From Alkalibaculum bacchi (GTDB lineage Bacteria; Bacillota; Clostridia; Eubacteriales; Alkalibacteraceae): a stretch of DNA of 10,972 bases. The stretch covers positions 1 through 10,972 of the forward strand of contig NZ_CALNCS010000205.1 of assembly GCF_937875145.1 (NCBI RefSeq), read 5' to 3'. The notes beneath the pieces were generated by a model. The model was given only the letters and a program-made list of their open reading frames with translations, was not told where the DNA came from and searched no databases. This document shows positions 7,295 through 10,972 of the stretch, piece after piece (the stretch's first letter is position 1; every line of letters begins with the position of its first letter). Made by a program: the position numbers and the translations under genes.

Positions 7295-7996
7295 ATGTTA
7301 GGAAGATTATATGGAATCGGCGTTGGGCCTGGGGATAGTGGTTTAATCACTCAAAAGGCCATTGACATCATCAACAAAATAGATGTGATTGTAGCACCAA
7401 TTACAAAAATGGGAAAAGAAAGCAAAGCTTTTAATATAGCAAAGCCTTATTTAAAGGCAGATGTAGAAACTGTAGAATTAGAATTTCCTATGATTGATTT
7501 AGAAAAAGAAAAGGAAACCCTGAATGCAAAGTGGAAAGAAAATGCTACCAAAATTGCAGAGTTATTAAAACAAGGAAAAAATCTTGCGTTTTTAACTCTA
7601 GGGGATCCTATGGTTTATAGCACTTACTCTTATTTGTTTCCCTATTTAGAAGAAGTAAATATCAAACCTATTACCATACCTGGAATCACCTCTTTTTGCG
7701 CTTCTGCTGCTGAACTAGGCGTACCTATTGTACAAGGCAATGAGACCTTCTGTGTATTGACTCAAATCACCTCATTAGAGGAGTTTGACAAATATAAGGA
7801 ACTCTTTGAAAATATCGTAATCATGAAGCCCTTTAGCTCTAGAGAAACCATAAACGCAGCCATTGAAAAATACAATCTACATGATAGAGTATACGCCATC
7901 TCAAATTGTGGCAGCGAAAACCAAGAGATTTCTACAGGATTTATTAAAGACGATATTAGTTATTTTACGATAATTCTTATAAAATTTGGAAATTAG
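7295..7996 (+). CDS. cbiL: Precorrin-2 / cobalt-factor II C20-methyltransferase
   Basis: This SAM-dependent enzyme methylates C20 of the tetrapyrrole ring, the first ring methylation specific to cobalamin. The 233-residue product has the family fold signatures: LYGIGVGPGD at the N-terminus, LTLGDPMVYSTYSYL around residue 104, and TIPGITSFCASAAELGVPI. Because the neighbouring chelatase and mutase belong to the early-cobalt pathway, cobalt-factor II is the likelier substrate; the sequence alone does not separate CbiL from the aerobic CobI. GGGAGG at 7283-7288 sits 6 bases before the ATG. The gene ends in TAG, whose AG starts the next octamer array. Confidence 0.93.
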   Translation: MLGRLYGIGVGPGDSGLITQKAIDIINKIDVIVAPITKMGKESKAFNIAKPYLKADVETVELEFPMIDLEKEKETLNAKWKENATKIAELLKQGKNLAFLTLGDPMVYSTYSYLFPYLEEVNIKPITIPGITSFCASAAELGVPIVQGNETFCVLTQITSLEEFDKYKELFENIVIMKPFSSRETINAAIEKYNLHDRVYAISNCGSENQEISTGFIKDDISYFTIILIKFGN

Positions 7997-8047
7997 GTGG
8001 TCAGGTGGTCAGGTGGTCAGCAAAAGCGAAACTCGCCTTTAGGCGAG
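7995..8047 (+). repeat. Composite repeat 3: octamer array (3 units) plus hairpin, starting on the cbiL stop codon
   Basis: Three identical AGGTGGTC units (7995-8018) start with the AG of the cbiL TAG and lead into AGCAAAA (8019-8025). A near-perfect hairpin follows: CTCGCCT (8032-8038), TT, AGGCGAG (8041-8047). The stem resembles that of the copy after hemB. GGAAGGG and not a T-run follows, so termination is unlikely. Confidence 0.85.
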
Positions 8048-8072
8048 GGAAGGGCCTAAGTTAACTGCCTCA

Positions 8073-8100
8073 GTCATTCTTGAGCGAAGCGAAGAATCTT
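8073..8100. repeat. REP-like element with GAGCGAAGCGA core, copy 2
   Basis: GTCATTCTTGAGCGAAGCG continues into AAGAATCTT, with a six-base stem ATTCTT (8076-8081) and AAGAAT (8092-8097) around the loop GAGCGAAGCG. It is the shorter relative of the element at 7125 and sits at the same place in its interval: after the octamer-hairpin unit and before the 11-bp array. Confidence 0.65.
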
Positions 8101-8145
8101 AAGACCTACAGAGGTTAACCCTAACCCTTATTTACCCATACAACT

Positions 8146-8200
8146 GTTTAACAATCGTTGAACCACTGTTCAACCACTGTTCAACGATTGTTAAAACCCA
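8146..8200. repeat. 11-bp repeat array upstream of cbiK containing a perfect 17-bp inverted repeat
   Basis: Units in 11-base phase begin at 8146, 8157, 8168 and 8179: GTTTAACAATC, GTTGAACCACT, GTTCAACCACT and GTTCAACGATT, with a degenerate fifth unit after them. Within the array, TTTAACAATCGTTGAAC (8147-8163) is the exact reverse complement of GTTCAACGATTGTTAAA (8179-8195), with a 15-base spacer. ACCCAG follows, so it lacks a terminator tail. It lies about 80 bases before the cbiK ATG. Confidence 0.8.
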
Positions 8201-8277
8201 GTAATGAATTGTAAATTAGAAAAAAACAAATATTACAATACATAGCAATCTACCAATAATAGCAAAGGAGAAGTGGC

Positions 8278-9060
8278 ATGAATAAAAAAGCCCTGCTAGT
8301 GGTCAGTTTCGGCACGTCATATGATGAGACTAGAAAAAAGACCATCGATCAAATAGAAATGGATTTATCAAAGGCCTTTCCAGAACATGAATGTAGAAGA
8401 GCATGGACATCTCAGATGATCATAAATAAGATCAGAAAAAGAGATGGAATTCATATTAATAATCCAACAGAAGCCTTAGAGAAATTACATAGTGAAGGCT
8501 ACGAAGAAGTTTTAGTGCAGCCTACTCATATTATTAACGGTTCTGAATATCGGGGTTTGTACCATGATTTATTGAATTTTAAAGACAAATTTAAGTTCAT
8601 TTCAATAGGTAACCCTCTTTTAACTAGTATGGAGGACTATAAAAAAGTAGCTCCTGCAATGTCTACTGTATTTCCAAAAAATACAGACGACAAATTAATT
8701 CTACTAATGGGTCACGGTTCCGAACACCATGCCAACTCTGCTTATTCTTGCATGGATTACGTGCTTAAAGAAAAAGGTTATTCTAATGTCTATATAGCTA
8801 CAGTAGAAGGCTTTCCAGATTTAAATACCTTCTTTAGCCAAATAGCATCAAATCCTATTAAAAATATTTTACTAATGCCCTTTATGATTGTAGCAGGAGA
8901 TCATATTCAAAATGATTTAGTAGGCGACGAAGAAGACTCTTGGAAGAATATCCTATTATCAAAAGGCTACAATGTAGATTCCATTATTATTGGTATGGGA
9001 GAAATACAGGAAGTAAGAAATATTTTTGTGGATCATGCAAAAGAGGCGATGCAAATTTAA
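8278..9060 (+). CDS. cbiK: Sirohydrochlorin cobaltochelatase, anaerobic CbiK type
   Basis: CbiK inserts cobalt(II) into sirohydrochlorin without ATP, committing it to the early-cobalt cobalamin route. The 260-residue product aligns in outline with Salmonella CbiK. The metal-binding histidines are His146 in LLMGHGSEHH and His209 in IVAGDHIQNDLVGDEEDSW, and the active-site glutamate is Glu90 in HIINGSEYRG. The N-terminal VSFGTSYDETRKKTI is typical. No signal peptide is visible, so it should be cytoplasmic, unlike the exported CbiK forms of some sulfate reducers. AAAGGAG precedes the ATG. Since no separate siroheme ferrochelatase gene is seen nearby, it may also insert iron, but that is speculation. 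The gene ends in TAA, without the octamer array. Confidence 0.95.
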   Translation: MNKKALLVVSFGTSYDETRKKTIDQIEMDLSKAFPEHECRRAWTSQMIINKIRKRDGIHINNPTEALEKLHSEGYEEVLVQPTHIINGSEYRGLYHDLLNFKDKFKFISIGNPLLTSMEDYKKVAPAMSTVFPKNTDDKLILLMGHGSEHHANSAYSCMDYVLKEKGYSNVYIATVEGFPDLNTFFSQIASNPIKNILLMPFMIVAGDHIQNDLVGDEEDSWKNILLSKGYNVDSIIIGMGEIQEVRNIFVDHAKEAMQI

Positions 9061-9087
9061 TAAAAGCGAAGAACTGAAAAGAAACTG

Positions 9088-9119
9088 TTGGTTGGTTGGA
9101 CGATTGGACAGTTAGACAA
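9088..9119 (+). repeat. Second octamer array (TTGGACRN) downstream of cbiK
   Basis: Four consecutive octamers: TTGGTTGG, TTGGACGA, TTGGACAG, TTAGACAA. The period is 8 as in the AGGTGGTN arrays but the unit is unrelated. The copies are more degenerate, which suggests an older array. Confidence 0.6.
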
Positions 9120-9184
9120 GAAAAACATACAAGTGCAAAGTGAAAATTTAGAAAGTAATATTGCCTTGATACTAGAAGTTGTAG

Positions 9185-9203
9185 AGGCAAACTGTGTTCG
9201 CCT
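9185..9203. repeat. Imperfect hairpin between cbiK and cbiC
   Basis: AGGC (9185-9188) pairs with GCCT (9200-9203), and AAC pairs with GTT inside, with one mismatch and a TGT loop. It lies next to the reverse-oriented composite repeat and may be part of it. Confidence 0.4.
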
Positions 9204-9209
9204 AACTAA

Positions 9210-9256
9210 AGTCACCATTGGTGACTAATGTGTTTTCGCTTACCACCTTACCATCT
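9210..9256 (-). repeat. Composite repeat 4, reverse orientation, just upstream of cbiC
   Basis: Read on the minus strand: two octamers AGATGGTA and AGGTGGTA (complement of 9249-9256 and 9241-9248), then AGCGAAAA (complement of 9233-9240), then a hairpin AGTCACCA / TGGTGACT (complement of 9210-9226, one central base). This is the same order as the three forward copies. Here it lies in front of a gene and not on a stop codon. Confidence 0.7.
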
Positions 9257-9277
9257 TAAAAAAAAGGGGGATTTTAC

Positions 9278-9919
9278 ATGGCAAATTATATTGCTCAACC
9301 TATGGAAATAGAGAAAAGAAGTTTTGAAATCATATTCGAAGAAATGAAACAAGAAGATAAAGAGCATTTTAGTGAAGAAGAACTCATGATCATCAAGCGA
9401 GTGATTCATACTTCTGCAGATTTTGAATACGCGGATATTACAAAGTTTATTAATAACCCAATTGAAAATGCTATGAAGAGCATCAAAAATGGAGAAAAAG
9501 TCTACGTAGATACCAATATGATTAAAGCTGGCATTAACAAAAGAGTGCTTGAAAGATTTGGAGGAGAGCTTGTAAATTACGTTGCTGATGAAGATGTAAG
9601 AGAAGAAGCTAAGAGAAGAGATACCACTCGCTCTGTAGTCTCCATTGAAAAAGCTTGCAAACAAGAAAAAATCAAGATGTTCATTATAGGTAATGCACCA
9701 ACGGCACTTTTCTCCCTAATGAATATGATTGAAGAAGGCCATGTTCAGCCCGATTTTGTCATAGGAGTTCCAGTGGGATTTGTAGGAGCTGCAGAATCAA
9801 AAGAAGAATTTGCTAAGTTAAATGTTCCTTCTGTAGTAGTAGAAGGCCGCAAAGGTGGAAGTACAATAGGTGTAGCTATTTTTAACGCCTTACTATATAT
9901 GCTAGACAACAACAGGTGA
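9278..9919 (+). CDS. cbiC: Cobalt-precorrin-8 methylmutase (CbiC/CobH family)
   Basis: CbiC moves the methyl group from C11 to C12, giving cobyrinate, the end of corrin ring formation. The 213-residue product is of normal size. The catalytic histidine is His44 in VIHTSADFEYA. Also typical are the DTNMIKAGI segment, the GNAPTALF stretch and VIGVPVGFVGAAESKEE near the C-terminus. The cobalt form of the substrate is inferred from the neighbours cbiK and cbiD. A GGGGGA ribosome site precedes the ATG, directly behind the reverse composite repeat and an A-run. The stop is 4 bases from the cbiD ATG. A minus-strand open frame covers much of this gene but is only its shadow. Confidence 0.96.
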   Translation: MANYIAQPMEIEKRSFEIIFEEMKQEDKEHFSEEELMIIKRVIHTSADFEYADITKFINNPIENAMKSIKNGEKVYVDTNMIKAGINKRVLERFGGELVNYVADEDVREEAKRRDTTRSVVSIEKACKQEKIKMFIIGNAPTALFSLMNMIEEGHVQPDFVIGVPVGFVGAAESKEEFAKLNVPSVVVEGRKGGSTIGVAIFNALLYMLDNNR

Positions 9920-9923
9920 TTTT

Positions 9924-10972
9924 ATGGAAAAATACATCGTCAAAGACGGGAAACGACTTAGGTACGGGTATACTACAGGTTCTTGTGCTACAGGGGCTAC
10001 AAAAGCAGCGATAACAATGCTTTTATCTAATAAGGATGTTGAGGAAATCACCATATCTACCCCAAAAGGTTGGAATGTAGATTTAGAAATAAAGGATATC
10101 AGTAGAACATCTGACACAGCGAGCTGTGCTGTCATAAAAGATGGGGGAGATGACCCTGACAATACTCATGGTATGTACATTTATTCTAAAGTCAAATTAA
10201 TTGATTTTCCACAAATTTACTTGGCAGGTGGAAAGGGCGTAGGGAAAATTACACAAAGAGGGCTTCCTGTTGCCGTAGGAGAATCGGCAATTAATCCGGT
10301 GCCAAGGCAGATGATTCTTAATGTAGCCAAAGAAACAGCTAAAGAATTTAATTACACAGGTGGATTTCATATTGAAATATACGCTCCTGAAGGAGAAAGA
10401 GTAGCGAAGAAGACGTTTAATCCCAAACTAGGCATCTTAGGTGGTATTTCCATACTAGGTACTACTGGTATTGTAGAGCCGATGAGTGAAAAGGCATTAG
10501 TAGCTTCTCTCCAGTTAGAATTAGATATATTAGATAAAAACAGTCATGAGAATATTATCTTGTTCCCAGGCAATTATGGTCGAAAATTTGCAAGGGAAGA
10601 TTTAAGTTTAAATATAGAACACAGTGTAAAGATCAGCAATTATATAGGAGAAGTATTAGAGCACTTAAACACAAAAAACTTTAAAAATGTCTTAGTCATA
10701 TCCCATATAGGAAAGCTTATAAAAGTGGCAGGTGGAATCATGAATACTCATAGCAAATCTGCTGATGCTCGTATGGAAATACTGGGCGCTTATGCTTCTG
10801 CATGTGGTGGGGATAGTGCCTTAACTCGAAAAATACTTCAGTGTATTACTACCGATGAGGCCATTGATTTACTTAAAAGAGAGCCATTTTATGAAGATAT
10901 TCTAAACATGATACTAAAAAGAGTTCGTTATCATATATTATCTCGAATCCATAATGATGCCAATATTGGACT
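9924..10972 (+). CDS. cbiD: Cobalt-precorrin-5B C1-methyltransferase CbiD (3' end beyond the window)
   Basis: CbiD methylates C1 of cobalt-precorrin-5B with SAM and is specific to the anaerobic pathway. I translated it by eye: the frame is open for 349 codons to the window edge, so most of the usual 360-380 residues are present. Motifs are YGYTTGSCATGATKAA at about 14-29, the GDDPDNTHG region, the glycine-rich GGKGVGKITQRGLPV, GGISILGTTGIVEPMS, ILFPGNYGRKFA and VISHIGKLIKVAGGIMNTHS. The start ATG is 4 bases after the cbiC stop, and the only ribosome site is AGGTGA overlapping that stop, so translation is probably coupled to cbiC. More cbi genes would be expected to the right. Confidence 0.95.
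   Translation, partial: MEKYIVKDGKRLRYGYTTGSCATGATKAAITMLLSNKDVEEITISTPKGWNVDLEIKDISRTSDTASCAVIKDGGDDPDNTHGMYIYSKVKLIDFPQIYLAGGKGVGKITQRGLPVAVGESAINPVPRQMILNVAKETAKEFNYTGGFHIEIYAPEGERVAKKTFNPKLGILGGISILGTTGIVEPMSEKALVASLQLELDILDKNSHENIILFPGNYGRKFAREDLSLNIEHSVKISNYIGEVLEHLNTKNFKNVLVISHIGKLIKVAGGIMNTHSKSADARMEILGAYASACGGDSALTRKILQCITTDEAIDLLKREPFYEDILNMILKRVRYHILSRIHNDANIG

Noticed and set aside
8032..8047. Intrinsic terminator after cbiL
   Set aside because: The hairpin is good but is followed by GGAAGGG, with no T-run on either side in the right place.
8114..8130. Telomere-like TTAACCCTAACCCTTA
   Set aside because: Only about two imperfect units in a bacterial intergenic region; taken as coincidence.
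8147..8195. Intrinsic terminator or attenuator before cbiK
   Set aside because: The long inverted repeat is followed by ACCCAGTAATG and has no T-run.
5603..8200. CRISPR array
   Set aside because: Repeats are 8 or 11 bases with no spacers of regular length and no cas genes.
8209..8239. Sigma-A promoter before cbiK (TTGTAA and TACAAT)
   Set aside because: The boxes are 19 bases apart and only moderately matched; such pairs are common in AT-rich gaps.
5605..8277. Cobalamin riboswitch in one of the leaders before hemL, cbiL or cbiK
   Set aside because: No B12-box-like sequence or the extended conserved core was found in any gap; the ACCACTG strings upstream of cbiK belong to the 11-bp repeat.
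9248..9664. Minus-strand open frame of 138 codons opposite cbiC
   Set aside because: It lies opposite a well-supported gene, has no recognisable product and is a compositional shadow.

Overview
The window is a single-strand (+) run of tetrapyrrole and corrin-ring biosynthesis genes. AT-rich coding sequence, strong GGAGG-type ribosome binding sites, the C5 route to 5-aminolevulinate, a fused cobA-hemD and the early-cobalt (anaerobic) cobalamin enzymes CbiK, CbiC and CbiD all point to an anaerobic Firmicute of class Clostridia. Something near Alkaliphilus is plausible, but that is an inference from style and gene order, not a database match.

Layout. Positions 1-339 hold the 3' end of an ABC-transporter ATPase gene, probably cbiO of a cobalt importer. 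From 314 to 5604 lies a compact block, hemA - precorrin-2 dehydrogenase - hemC - cobA/hemD fusion - hemB, in which most genes overlap their neighbour; the exception is a 94-base gap before hemC. From 5605 on the texture changes: hemL, cbiL, cbiK and cbiC are separated by 174-281 base intervals full of small repeats, and cbiC is then followed after 4 bases by cbiD, which runs off the right edge.

How the genes work together. HemA and HemL make 5-aminolevulinate from glutamyl-tRNA. HemB, HemC and the HemD domain convert it to uroporphyrinogen III. The CobA domain methylates that to precorrin-2, and the dehydrogenase oxidises it to sirohydrochlorin. CbiK inserts cobalt, CbiL methylates C20, CbiD methylates C1, and CbiC moves a methyl group to give cobyrinate. 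No gene of the protoporphyrin/heme branch (hemE, hemN, hemG/Y, hemH) is present, so the cluster serves cobalamin and probably siroheme. A cobalt importer upstream fits this.

The most unusual part is not the enzymes but the intergenic DNA. Three genes (hemB, hemL, cbiL) end in TAG, and in each the AG of the stop codon is also the first two bases of an octamer array (unit AGGTGGTN, 4, 1 and 3 copies) that leads into AGCAAAA and then a hairpin whose stem sequence differs from copy to copy. A fourth copy lies in reverse orientation just before cbiC. The same intervals carry two GAGCGAAGCGA-core elements, two arrays of an 11-bp unit (GTTYAACNAYY) upstream of cbiL and cbiK, and a second, unrelated octamer array (TTGGACRN) downstream of cbiK. 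No RNA gene, CRISPR array, transposase, cobalamin riboswitch or convincing intrinsic terminator was seen.
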